64,000 nt of DNA from Streptomyces sp. NBC_01445 (GTDB lineage: Bacteria > Actinomycetota > Actinomycetes > Streptomycetales > Streptomycetaceae). Below are positions 1 through 7,967 of the stretch, piece by piece. Positions within the stretch are counted from its first letter, which is position 1; each line of letters opens with the position of its first letter. The notes under the pieces are model-generated. The model did no database searches. It was not told the DNA's origin and was given only the letters and a program-made list of their open reading frames with translations. Location: positions 2,356,001-2,420,000 of the forward strand of contig NZ_CP109485.1 in NCBI RefSeq assembly GCF_035918235.1, given 5' to 3'. Position numbers and translations under genes: made by a program.

Positions 1-104
1 AGTGGCGCCAGGCCCGGACGCGCTGAAGACGTCAGTCTTCCGTGTCTTCTCGCCCGGCCGGATCGGCTCCTGACACGTCCAGCAGATCCGGACGCCCTCG
101 TGGC

Positions 105-449
105 TCACCGTTCGCCTCCGGCGAACCCGTCCAGAGCGCGGAGCCTGCGCCCGAGCTCGGTGATGGTGAGGCACGCGGCGAGGCTGCTCGGGCTGAGTCC
201 CTTGGAGAGCTCCTCACGTGCCGCGTCGATGGCCGTGTCCCGCGCGTACCAGGCTCGTGTGCGCGGGGTGATGCTGTCCATCTGGGCCTGGACCTTGGGC
301 AGTAGCCGCCGGATCTCGGACCGCAGTTCCAGGCTGAGCAGTTCCCTGGACTGAGGGTCCGGACGGTCCTGGTACGCCGAGAAGGCGTCCCCGAGGAGGG
401 CGGGGATTCTGTCCGGAGCATCGAGAGCTCGGGGTTGAGTCGTGGGCAT
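105..449 (-). CDS. DUF6415-like hypothetical protein
   Basis: A 114-residue soluble, helix-rich protein starting at ATG 449. The pattern of a short N-terminal linker, a helix with charged heptads (residues 35-60), an R-x-W-Y-x-R segment and a leucine-rich C-terminus resembles the DUF6415 family, which is common in Streptomyces and has no known reaction. There is no signal peptide or membrane segment. It is transcribed away from the XRE module to its right. The family assignment is from memory of the pattern and is tentative; the coding call itself is firmer. Confidence 0.55.
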   Translation of the reverse strand: MPTTQPRALDAPDRIPALLGDAFSAYQDRPDPQSRELLSLELRSEIRRLLPKVQAQMDSITPRTRAWYARDTAIDAAREELSKGLSPSSLAACLTITELGRRLRALDGFAGGER

Positions 450-664
450 GGCGCCTCCGCAGGGCTATCCCGCTCGTCATCGAGCGGCGGTCGTTGCCGC
501 GTGCATCGACGCTAGGACTGCGGCGTGTGCTACCTCCAGGAATGTTCACCGATGTACACGGATTCACTCTGTGCAGGTCAGTGGCCAGTTCGAGTCCTTG
601 ACTCGATAGCCCGCAGGGTTGATGTTGGTGTTCATCCATGCACATTCCGAGTTCGGAGGCTGAC

Positions 665-925
665 GTGGAACTACGTTTCATCGGGATCGACCCCAACACC
701 GGTACGAGCGAGAGCCCCACCGTGTGGGTCGACGAGAAAGAGCAAGAGTTGGTCATTCAGGGCTGGAAGCCGTCGCCCGAACTGGAGGCGGCAGCAGCCG
801 CGTTCACGGTCCCCGGGCATGCCGTGGGGATCCCCGACCATGAAGCTGTCGTGCGCGTGCCCGCGCGGATGGTGACGATCCTGAGGGAGGCCTGCGATGC
901 CCTTGAGCGCGCCGCCGTTTCCTGA
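665..925 (+). CDS. Small hypothetical protein of the XRE/DUF6879 module
   Basis: An 86-residue protein. I start it at GTG 665 rather than ATG 638 because GGAGG at 655-659 sits five bases upstream of the GTG. The N-terminus reads V-E-L-R-F-I-G-I-D-P-N-T-G, followed by a short beta-rich domain and a C-terminal helix with R-E-A-C-D. Proteins of this type occur widely in Streptomyces directly upstream of DUF6879 and XRE genes. Its 3' end overlaps the next gene by 29 bases, so the two are probably translationally coupled. The function is unknown. Confidence 0.75.
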   Translation: MELRFIGIDPNTGTSESPTVWVDEKEQELVIQGWKPSPELEAAAAAFTVPGHAVGIPDHEAVVRVPARMVTILREACDALERAAVS

Positions 926-1424
926 GCTCATCGGCACCGCTCAGCACTCCGCCGTGCACCTGGAGATGCGCGACGCCTACGGGGTGACGAACGAAGCCGA
1001 CGACTTCGCGCGCTGGCGGGAGACCGGGGTGCGGGACGTCGACCCGCAGTCGGAGGCCTGGGGGCCGTGGACGGACCTGATCAAGGCGACGATCGCCCGG
1101 GGCGTGACCGTGCGGCGAGCGCGCATCGTGTCCGAACCCGTGAGCGACTACATCCGCTACGAGCACGGCGGCACCGCCGTCAACGTGGCCGCGGGCGAAC
1201 AGGTGCGCTGGCTGCCTCGCCGGCGCGCCTCGGGGATTGCGCTGCCGGGGAACGACTTCTGGTTGTTCGATGGGCGCCTGATCCGGTGGAACCACTTCAC
1301 CGGCGCCGGACTGTTCGCAGGCGCGGAGGTGTCCGAGGACCCGGCCGAAGCGAAACTGTGCGCCGAGGCGTTCGAGACAGTGTGGGATCTCGCGATCCCA
1401 CACGACCAGTACGAGATCAACTAG
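897..1424 (+). CDS. DUF6879 family protein
   Basis: A 175-residue protein preceded by GGGAGG five bases before ATG 897. It has the features of the DUF6879 family: an early H-L-E-M-R-D-x-Y segment, a W-T-D-L motif near residue 55, an R-R-A-R-I-V-S-E-P segment, and a C-terminal F-x-x-x-W-x-x-A-I-P-H-x-x-Y. Such proteins are usually encoded beside DUF5753 XRE regulators, as here. The pairing has been likened to toxin-antitoxin or effector-regulator modules, but no activity is established. It lies between the preceding small gene (overlapping) and the regulator, which begins 21 bases later. Confidence 0.8.
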   Translation: MPLSAPPFPELIGTAQHSAVHLEMRDAYGVTNEADDFARWRETGVRDVDPQSEAWGPWTDLIKATIARGVTVRRARIVSEPVSDYIRYEHGGTAVNVAAGEQVRWLPRRRASGIALPGNDFWLFDGRLIRWNHFTGAGLFAGAEVSEDPAEAKLCAEAFETVWDLAIPHDQYEIN

Positions 1425-1445
1425 CGGAAGTCGTAAGGCCAGTTC

Positions 1446-2312
1446 ATGCCCACATCCCCCTCGTCGTCCGCGCAGAGAGCCCGCGAGCGCGTCGCCGCAA
1501 GGCTGCGTGCACTGCGCGCCGACGCCGGGCTGACAGGGCCTGAACTGGCCAAGCGGTGCGGCTGGTCGCACCCGAAGACCTACCGGCTGGAGAAGGCGCA
1601 GACACCGCCGTCGCCCGACGACATCCGCCGCTGGTGCGCTGCATGCGGGGCAGACAGTGAGGCCGCGGCCCTCGTCGAGCAGTCCATCGACGCGGAGGCC
1701 ATGTACACCGAGTGGCGACAGCACGTCCGCCACGGGCTCAAGCAGCTCCAGATCACAACCGGCCGCCTGTTCACCAACTCGCACCTCTTTCGCGTGTACT
1801 CGGCGACGCTCGTCCCCGGGCTCCTGCAGACCGTCGGCTACGCGGCCGGCATCCTGCACATCTCCGCGCGGTCACACGCCTTGGAAGTCGATGACAGCCC
1901 GGCGGCGGCGCAGGCCCGGATCGACCGGTCGAAGATTCTGCACGAGCAGGGCCGCCGCTTCCTGTTCGTCGTCGAGGAAGCGAGCCTCTACTACCAGCTC
2001 GGCGACGCCGCGGCGATGGCCGCGCAGCTTGGCCATCTGCTGACGGCCGGGGCCCTGCCCGGGGTCTCGCTCGGCATCATTCCCTCGGACACTGTCGAGC
2101 GGCGCCAGTGGCCGCGCGAGACGTTCCACGTGTACGACGACAAGCTCGTGTCCGTGGAGCTGGTGACGGCTCAGGTGCGGATCAAACAACAGTCAGAGAT
2201 CGACCAGTACCTGAGCGCCTTCTCCGAGCTGCGCAGCATGGCCGTGTACGGGGCCGACGCCCGTGCCCTGATCGTGAAAGCCATCGACACACTGGACCGA
2301 GCCGAGGCATGA
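1446..2312 (+). CDS. XRE-family regulator with DUF5753 domain
   Basis: A 288-residue DNA-binding protein. An N-terminal helix-turn-helix (residues about 17-70) carries the G-L-T-G-P-E-L-A-K-R-C-G-W-S pattern of XRE proteins. The DUF5753 ligand-sensing-like domain follows (about 105-280), with the characteristic V-Y-S-A-T-L-V-P-G-L-L-Q-T and an E-x-A-S-L-Y-Y. This is the family annotated as Scr1-type antitoxin-like regulators in Streptomyces. It probably autoregulates the three-gene unit from 665 to 2312. A perfect hairpin directly after the stop is the likely end of transcription. Confidence 0.88.
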   Translation: MPTSPSSSAQRARERVAARLRALRADAGLTGPELAKRCGWSHPKTYRLEKAQTPPSPDDIRRWCAACGADSEAAALVEQSIDAEAMYTEWRQHVRHGLKQLQITTGRLFTNSHLFRVYSATLVPGLLQTVGYAAGILHISARSHALEVDDSPAAAQARIDRSKILHEQGRRFLFVVEEASLYYQLGDAAAMAAQLGHLLTAGALPGVSLGIIPSDTVERRQWPRETFHVYDDKLVSVELVTAQVRIKQQSEIDQYLSAFSELRSMAVYGADARALIVKAIDTLDRAEA

Positions 2313-2898
2313 CGAAAGGCCCCCTGCGTGGTCGCGAGGACCACGCAGGGGGCTGTGTCGTTCGGGGTCGGACGTACTGGCGTCGCTGCGGATCGAGGCC
2401 GGCCGCGGTCGGCGGCGTACTGTCCTCCGGGTCCGGTTGCTCCGGCGGCGGGGCTCCTGCCCGGCGGCACGTCAGCGCATCGGGGTCGTCGGCAGGGGTC
2501 TGCCACGTGTAGCCGTCAGGGCACTGCGTCGTCCCGTCCGTCCTGTCCTTACCGTCCTGCCCCGCGGGCCCGGGAGGACCGGAAGGGCCGGGCACGGTCG
2601 AGTCGGCGCCAGGCGCACCCTGCGGCCCCGGGGAAGGGGTGATCGTAGGCGCCGGTTCCCCCGATGCGCCTTGCGGGCCTCGCGGGCCACGTACGAGCAC
2701 GGGATCCCCGACGCGGTCCGGTAGATCGTCGACCGCCCGGGACGGATCCGGCGCCGCCGGCGTCCCACCTTCCGCCTTGACCTGCTTCCGCAGGATCCGC
2801 ACGTCCTCCGCAAGGGTCGTCACCGCGTCGCCCCTCCGCCCGGCCTCCGCCCCGAGCTCGTCCGCGCGGCGGGCCTCGGCGTCGATACGCAGCCACAC
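2182..2898 (-). CDS. Collagen-like Gly-X-Y repeat protein, N-terminally altered
   Basis: 238 residues from GTG 2898. Residues 1-40 form a helix (A-E-A-R-R-A-D-E-L-G, then L-A-E-D-V-R-I-L-R-K-Q-V). Residues about 65-125 are collagen-like Gly-X-Y triplets interrupted by a T-I-T-P-S-P linker, and a C-P-D-G-Y-T-W segment follows. Related Streptomyces and phage proteins, often called collagen-like or tail-associated, carry an N-terminal membrane anchor before this helix. Here the frame upstream of 2898 hits a stop after about 40 codons, so the anchor is missing. The last ~45 residues run antisense to the XRE gene and are probably not native. Confidence 0.55.
   Translation of the reverse strand: MWLRIDAEARRADELGAEAGRRGDAVTTLAEDVRILRKQVKAEGGTPAAPDPSRAVDDLPDRVGDPVLVRGPRGPQGASGEPAPTITPSPGPQGAPGADSTVPGPSGPPGPAGQDGKDRTDGTTQCPDGYTWQTPADDPDALTCRRAGAPPPEQPDPEDSTPPTAAGLDPQRRQYVRPRTTQPPAWSSRPRRGPFVMPRLGPVCRWLSRSGHGRRPRTRPCCAARRRRSGTGRSLTVV
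2319..2353. terminator. Hairpin terminator after the XRE gene
   Basis: A perfect 15-bp inverted repeat (2319-2333 with 2339-2353) around a 5-base loop, starting seven bases after the regulator's stop codon. There is no strong T-tract, as is usual in Streptomyces. It lies inside the reading frame of the convergent collagen-like gene, so it may act on both strands. Confidence 0.8.
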
Positions 2899-2935
2899 CG
2901 TGAGCTGCGGCGGGAGGTCGTACGCGATCTTCGAG

Positions 2936-3094
2936 GGCAGGAGCCGCCGGTGTCGTACCGCAAGATCGCAGCGTTGCTCGGGGTGTCGCTAGGGACCGTG
3001 GGACCACACACGCCAGCAGACGGCCGGCACTCGCATCGCACTGGCCGAACAAGCCGTCGACAAGACATGGACCGAGCTCAAGGCATGGCCCGGT
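2936..3094 (+). pseudogene. Two juxtaposed gene fragments (HTH piece and paralog of the 24.4-kb gene)
   Basis: Two short plus-strand fragments lie beside the truncated collagen-like gene. Bases 2936-2998 encode an isolated helix-turn-helix-like peptide (P-P-V-S-Y-R-K-I-A-A-L-L-G). Bases 3026-3094 encode G-T-R-I-A-L-A-E-Q-A-V-D-K-T-W, closely matching the C-terminus of the small protein at 24371-24583 (R-I-A-L-A-K-Q-A-A-D-E-T-W, T-E-L-K-A-W-P). The fragments mark a recombination junction and are not expected to be functional. Confidence 0.6.
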
Positions 3095-3103
3095 CCGGCC
3101 CGC

Positions 3104-3451
3104 TCAGCCGCCGACACCCCACCGCACGGCTGCCGCGCCCCCCAACACCAGAGCGGGTGAGACCCAAGCCCACCCCATGACGCGCCGCACGGGCGGCAGG
3201 AGCCACAGAGCCCCGGTCGACCCGGCTGCCGCGATGGTGACGACGCATGACAGGACGATGCCGCCGTAGGCGTCGTCGTCCCAACTCCCGGACGGTCGGA
3301 TGGTCATGGCCATCCAGCAGAAGTACGCGGCGATGAGGGTGAGCACCGCGAACGGCAGGGCGAGGACCACCCGCAGGCAGCCCCGGTCGTCGTCCGGGTG
3401 GGCGGGACGGTCGGGGTGTGCGCGAGCGGCAGGGCGGGCGGGGTCTGTCAT
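3104..3451 (-). CDS. Small membrane protein, last gene of the lysozyme operon
   Basis: 115 residues. A proline- and aspartate-rich N-terminus is followed by three likely membrane helices: about 29-48 (V-V-L-A-L-P-F-A-V-L-T), 64-85 and 93-110. It starts at ATG 3451, one base inside the stop of the upstream lysozyme-like gene, so it was the last gene of that operon before the IS insertion. I do not recognise the family. The coupling suggests a membrane partner or immunity-type role, which is inference only. Confidence 0.65.
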   Translation of the reverse strand: MTDPARPAARAHPDRPAHPDDDRGCLRVVLALPFAVLTLIAAYFCWMAMTIRPSGSWDDDAYGGIVLSCVVTIAAAGSTGALWLLPPVRRVMGWAWVSPALVLGGAAAVRWGVGG

Positions 3452-4515
3452 CAGCGCAGTGCGTTCCTTGCGTCGTCCAGATTGTTGGTGAACCCTCGCC
3501 CGTAGGCCTGGGCGTCGTCGCCCTCCCAGTACGGGCCGCCGTTGTAGCGGGCGGCGAGCTCCTGGTACTGGGCCGGGGTCATCTCCTCCGCCGGTACGTC
3601 GGCGAACTCGCTCTCCGCCTTCAGCTGGGCCAGGTACTCGGAGGCGATGAACACGTTTTGCCCGGGGTCCTGCAGAGCCTCCTCCACCATGCCGCGCTGC
3701 TGGTCGGTGAGGTGGTCAGGGTCGTAGCCGAGGACCTCCGCGCCGCGGCGCACCTGGATGGCGATGGGGCCGAAGGACGTGTTGTCGGGGTCGCCGCCGA
3801 GCCGCCACGGCAGGTTCTCCGGAGTGATCGGGCTCAGCGGGGAGTCGGCCTGCTCACGGATGGTGTCCGTGAGGTCGTCGAGGATGCCGGGCTGTCCGCC
3901 GACCTCCTGCCAAGCGATGCCGGCGACCATGTCCGGCGGCAGCCCCGAGTTCCGCGCCGCGGCCTTGATGATCTCTTTGTTCGCCGCGATCCACTCGGTC
4001 CGGTCCTGGCTGTCCGACGGCGGATTCCAGTAACTGTCCTTCGCCCCGGGGAGATTGGCGACCTGGAGGCGGATGTCGCGCAGCGTCGGGGAGACGATCG
4101 CGTCACCGGCGGCGGGGTAGTAGTCCTGCTTCGGACCACTGCCCGCCAGCCGCGCCAGCGGGTTCGATCGGGCCTCGGCGGCTTCCCTCTGCAGCTCCGG
4201 GATGGCTGAGACGATCTCGACGCGTTCGATGAAGCCCATCCGGAAGTCCGGCAGCAGGTCGTAGGCCTGCTTGAGCTCGTGGACGCAGAGGTCCCGGGCC
4301 TCCTTCTCGGTGGTCTCCGCCAGGTGGAAGTCGCCGCCCGCGGCGTCGTGCAGCCGGTTCGCCTCGTCCTTGATGTCGTCGACGTCCATGGTGAACTCGG
4401 CGAAGAAGTCCATGACCCCGGTGGTAGCCCGCATGTCCTCCCACTGGCGCATCGGCTCCGCCTCCTGCGCCTCGCGGGTGATCGCCGTGCCCTTGGTGTG
4501 GATCAGCTTCGCCAG

Positions 4516-6343
4516 GGCCTGTTCCAATGCCGCGTAGTTAAGAAGCCGCGGGTGGCGTCAACTTGATCAGCTCGGTGGGTCTTGCCTGGGCGGGCATGGA
4601 GAACGGGACCTCTGCTACAGCAGTGAAGCCGTCCAAGGTCTTCACGCTGAGCAGGGGTCCCGTTGTCCGAGCAGTCTGCCATGACCAGTTTCGTCCGCAC
4701 CATCACCGTGGCGAGGGGCGTCTTCGCACCGGGGCATCTCGGGGAGTTGACGCAGTATCTGCCCTTCGAGCTGGTCGATGACGTGCTGGCGAGGTCGCGG
4801 GCTGTCCAGGGCAGGTTGCGTCTACTGCCTTCCCGCGTGGGGGTGTACTTCGTGCTGGCCCTGGCTGTCTTCCCGGCCGTCGGCTACCTCGGGGTGTGGG
4901 GCAAACTGGTCGCCGGGCTGGGCCCGCTGGCTCCGGTCCGGCCTTGTGAGAAGGCCCTGCGTGACCTGCGTCGCAGGATCGGAGCCGCGCCGCTGCAGAT
5001 GCTGTTCGAGACCGTGGCCGGCCCGATCGCCCAGCCCCGCACCCCGGGGGTGTGCTACCGGAAGTGGCGCACGGTCGCCTTCGACGGCTGCAGCTCGCTG
5101 CGGGCCCCCGACCAGCCGCGCGTCCGCGCCTGGCTGGGCAAGATCCTGAACGCCGGTTACGGCCCGGAGGGCTACCCGCACCTGCGACTGATGGCCCTGT
5201 GTGAGACCGGCACCCGCGGCCTGCTCGGCGCCGTCTTCGGCCCCACCAGCAAGGGCGAGACCCACTACGCCCGCCGACTCCTTCCCCTGCTGAACGCCAC
5301 GATGCTGGTGCTTGCCGACCGCGCCTTCGCCGGGAACGACTTCCTCATCGACACCGCCGACACCGGCGCCCAACTGCTGGTCCGGCTCAACTCCCGCCGT
5401 CGGCCGACCGTCTTCACCGCGCTGCCCGACGGCTCGTTCTTGACCCGGTTCCAGGACCGGACGTTCCGCATCATCAACGTCGACATCACTGCCACCTGTG
5501 ACGACGGCACCCGGATCAGCGACCACTACATGCTGATCACCACTCTGCTCGACCACAGCACCGACCCCGCTGAGCGACTGGCCCGCCTCTATCACGAGCG
5601 CTGGGAGGTCGAGTCGGCCTTCCTCGCCCTGCGGCACACCCTGCTCACTGGCCGAGTCTTGCGCTCCTGCGACGCTTGCGGTCTGGAACAGGAACTGTGG
5701 GCCTGGCTCACCGTCCATCAGGTCCTGCGTCGAGCGATGTGTGACGCGGCCGAGTCCCGCCCGGGCACCGACCCCGACCGGGCCAGCTTCACCATCGCCC
5801 TGCAGGCCGCCGCCGACCAGATCGTCGACGCTTGCGGCATCACCGGCGACGACAGCGACGGCGGCGGCATCGCCCGGGCTGTCCTGGCCGGGCTGCTGCC
5901 GGCCCGCCGACCCCGGATCAGTGCCCGCAAGGTGAAGTGTCCGATGTCCCGCTACGGCACCACACAGAACGAGACCCGCCCACTGAGCAGCCATTCCTTC
6001 AACCGCCTGGACATCACCGTCCTCGCCGCCACCGAGCAGCCCACAGCCCTGCCACCGTCCCCGGCGAACACCGATCGACGCTCCCACGTCTTCCGACTCC
6101 TGGCGGCAGCCGATCCCGGCCAGGACTGGACTCCCCGGCAGATCGCTGACGCCCTCAAAATCGACCACATCCGCAGCCTCTCGGCGCAGATGGGGCAATG
6201 GATCACGCAGAAGTTCCTCATCAGGTCAGGTCATGGCCGCTACCGACTCCATCCCCAATGGGTCAAGACACCCCAACCACCAGCGGGTTCACGAGACTCG
6301 ACAGCTACCATCCCGGCTTAACTACGCGGCATTGGGGCCTGTT
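4516..6343 (+). mobile_element. IS4-family insertion sequence, copy A (element 4524-6335)
   Basis: A 1812-bp element with imperfect terminal inverted repeats beginning CCAATGCCGCGTAGTTAAG on the left and ending in the complement on the right. It is flanked by a perfect 8-bp duplication, ggcctgtt (4516-4523 and 6336-6343). It carries one transposase. A near-identical copy in the opposite orientation lies at 53825-55636, also 1812 bp and also with an 8-bp duplication. Intact ends, clean duplications and high identity point to recent transposition. Confidence 0.95.
4663..6321 (+). CDS. IS4-family transposase (copy A)
   Basis: 552 residues from TTG 4663, with an AGGGG-type ribosome site upstream. 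The N-terminal IS4-associated domain (residues about 12-110) has P-G-H-L-G-E-L-T and L-P-S-R-V-G-V-Y-F-V-L-A. The DDE catalytic core follows: D in V-A-F-D-G-C-S-S, D in L-A-D-R-A-F-A-G-N-D, and E in Y-H-E-R-W-E-V-E. The C-terminal ~130 residues hold a winged-helix-like region after R-K-V-K-C-P-M-S-R-Y. The full catalytic set is present. It differs from copy B by a few substitutions and one block, L-N-A-G-Y here against V-R-H-H-H there. Confidence 0.95.
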   Translation: MSEQSAMTSFVRTITVARGVFAPGHLGELTQYLPFELVDDVLARSRAVQGRLRLLPSRVGVYFVLALAVFPAVGYLGVWGKLVAGLGPLAPVRPCEKALRDLRRRIGAAPLQMLFETVAGPIAQPRTPGVCYRKWRTVAFDGCSSLRAPDQPRVRAWLGKILNAGYGPEGYPHLRLMALCETGTRGLLGAVFGPTSKGETHYARRLLPLLNATMLVLADRAFAGNDFLIDTADTGAQLLVRLNSRRRPTVFTALPDGSFLTRFQDRTFRIINVDITATCDDGTRISDHYMLITTLLDHSTDPAERLARLYHERWEVESAFLALRHTLLTGRVLRSCDACGLEQELWAWLTVHQVLRRAMCDAAESRPGTDPDRASFTIALQAAADQIVDACGITGDDSDGGGIARAVLAGLLPARRPRISARKVKCPMSRYGTTQNETRPLSSHSFNRLDITVLAATEQPTALPPSPANTDRRSHVFRLLAAADPGQDWTPRQIADALKIDHIRSLSAQMGQWITQKFLIRSGHGRYRLHPQWVKTPQPPAGSRDSTATIPA

Positions 6344-6655
6344 CGTTGACCTTGCCGTTGGAGTAGTACGACTTCGCCGTGGTCAGCGCGTACGCGTAGC
6401 TGCGCAGGGCGCTGTCGGCCTTGGCGTAGCCCTCGGCGAGCCGGGAGAGCAGCTTGCGGCTCTCGGCGAGGCGCGTCTCGTAGTGCTCGCTTCCCTCGCT
6501 CTTCCAGCGGGTGTGCTTCTCGGCGCGTTCCGCGGACGGGTCGACGGCCGCGAGCATGTCGTGCAGGCGCTTGTACTCGTCCGCGTTCCGCTCGACCAGG
6601 GGCGGGCTGCAGTTCTCCAGGAACTCGACGTCCTTACGGTGGCTGATCTCGCCGC

Positions 6656-7129
6656 TCATCGGGCCTCCGGGGCGACGTACTGGCCGTAGTGCAGGACGTT
6701 GTCGAGGAAGTGCTGGGCCGTGGCGTCCTCGATCTTCACGAAGTGGCCGCCCGCGGTCCGCAGTCGCGTGGAGAGCGCCGCGAACAGGGCGACCGCGTCG
6801 AGGTACTGGTCATCGGCGAAGGCGGAGAACCGCGCCACCTGCGCGGCCACGTCCTCGTGCGCCCGCGGATCCCGCGCCATGGTGGTGAGTTCGGCATCGG
6901 GCCGGCTTTCCTGAAGGAAGCCGGCGATCTCGATGAGCAGGTTCGAATTGCCGTTGATCGACTCGGTCTTCGCGACCAGGCTCCCGGTGTCGGGGGCACC
7001 CCCACCCCCATCGCCACCGGCCGCGGGCGGCAACTGGTCGATCTGCATGCCCGTCGCCCGCCGCGTCAGTGCGTCGGCCTTTAACTGGGCCCATTCCTCT
7101 GCGAAAGACAACCTGATCCACTCCCCCAT
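6656..7129 (-). CDS. Hypothetical first gene of the lysozyme operon, Esx-like
   Basis: 157 residues. The N-terminal ~30 residues are amphipathic, a glycine-rich linker follows (about 36-46), and the rest is two or three helices typical of Esx-like or secretion-chaperone proteins (S-I-N-G-N-S-N-L-L-I, then F-S-A-F-A-D-D-Q-Y-L-D). Its stop overlaps the start of the lysozyme-like gene by four bases. The pairing of a small helical protein with a large helical-plus-enzymatic protein suggests a type VII secretion partner. The family is not recognised. Confidence 0.65.
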   Translation of the reverse strand: MGEWIRLSFAEEWAQLKADALTRRATGMQIDQLPPAAGGDGGGGAPDTGSLVAKTESINGNSNLLIEIAGFLQESRPDAELTTMARDPRAHEDVAAQVARFSAFADDQYLDAVALFAALSTRLRTAGGHFVKIEDATAQHFLDNVLHYGQYVAPEAR

Positions 7130-7259
7130 GGTCCTGTTCTGTCTCGGACAGTGAACCGATCATGACATCGGGGTGTCCGCAATGGGGGCATGGTTTTCCG
7201 TCACCTTTCTGGCACTATGGCTTCGCCTGGGACGACTGACCTGCCCCACCTCTCAGGTT

Positions 7260-7967
7260 CCAGTTTTGGTGGCTAGCTGACGGCCTTCGCGAAAGGCTGC
7301 CGGACATGCCCCGCGCCTACCCCGCTGAGTTCCGCGCTCGTGCCATCGCGCTGGTGCGGGCAGGAAAAGAACACAAGCAGACGGCCGTTGACCTCGGCAT
7401 CCATCCGGTCACGTTGTCGAAGTGGTTGCGTCAGGACGACGTCGACAACAGCCGACGGCCCGGCAGGGTCTCGGAGGAGTCCGCAGAGCTGCGTGCAGCA
7501 CGGCGGCGGATCCGCGAGTTGGAAACCGAGCTTGAGATCGTCCGCAAGGCCGCCAAGTTCCTCGGCGAGGACAAGCCGGCCCCAAAAGGCTCTACCCGGT
7601 GATCGACCGTCTCGTCGATGCCGGGGCACCGGTCGACCGATGCTGCCGGATCCTCGGCGTCGCCCGGCAGAACTACTACAAACACAATCGCACCCCCACC
7701 ACACCGCGGCAGTTACGGCGGGAGTGGCTGACCGGGCTGATCCGGGAGGTCCACGTCGCCTCACGGGGCACCTACGGCTACCGCCGCATCCACGCCGAAC
7801 TCACCCTGGGAATGGGACTCCAAGTGTGCTCGAGGACCGTCTCGGTGCTGATGACACAGGCCGGGATCCGCGGACTGCCCGGACCAGTGCGAGTGAAGCG
7901 ACTGCGTGGCGTCGTCACCGCCGACGACCTGGTCAACCGGAAGTTCCATCGGCTGCGTCCCAACGAG
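7260..7967 (+). mobile_element. IS3-family remnant, truncated in orfB
   Basis: orfA is complete and orfB is recognisable only up to about 7967. There the conserved R-L-R-P-N-E is followed by unrelated sequence instead of the expected L-W-V-T-D-I-T that opens the DDE domain. The right terminal repeat is absent. The left boundary is uncertain: a run near 7255-7300 ahead of orfA could hold the terminal repeat, but without a partner end it cannot be fixed. The element cannot transpose by itself. Confidence 0.75.
7306..7602 (+). CDS. IS3-family transposase OrfA
   Basis: 98 residues. An N-terminal helix-turn-helix (P-A-E-F-R-A-R-A-I-A-L-V-R, then T-L-S-K-W-L-R-Q) is followed by a leucine-zipper-like coiled coil (residues about 55-88, R-R-R-I-R-E-L-E-T-E-L-E-I-V-R-K-A-A-K-F). 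This is the typical size and organisation of IS3 OrfA. It overlaps orfB by four bases, consistent with the usual OrfA/OrfB frameshift coupling, although OrfB here has lost its catalytic domain. Confidence 0.9.
   Translation: MPRAYPAEFRARAIALVRAGKEHKQTAVDLGIHPVTLSKWLRQDDVDNSRRPGRVSEESAELRAARRRIRELETELEIVRKAAKFLGEDKPAPKGSTR

Larger units (their letters stand above)
3451..6659 (-). pseudogene. Lysozyme/transglycosylase-like, possibly type VII-secreted protein, interrupted by IS4-family element
   Basis: The gene is split by the element at 4524-6335. Removing the element and one copy of the 8-bp duplication (4516-4523, 6336-6343) restores one reading frame of about 462 residues from ATG 6659. The junction then reads K-V-N-E-Q-A-L-A-K-L-I-H. 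The first ~130 residues are helical and WXG/LXG-like. The C-terminal ~190 residues look like a lysozyme-fold domain, with a candidate catalytic Glu in A-W-Q-E-V-G-G and the motif A-R-Y-N-G-G-P seen in lytic transglycosylases. The gene overlaps its upstream neighbour (ATGA) and its downstream neighbour by one base. Secretion by the type VII system is inferred from the architecture. Confidence 0.75.

Noticed and set aside
804..1859. A 351-codon minus-strand frame
   Set aside because: Antisense to the DUF6879 and XRE genes, rich in R/P/G without domain structure.
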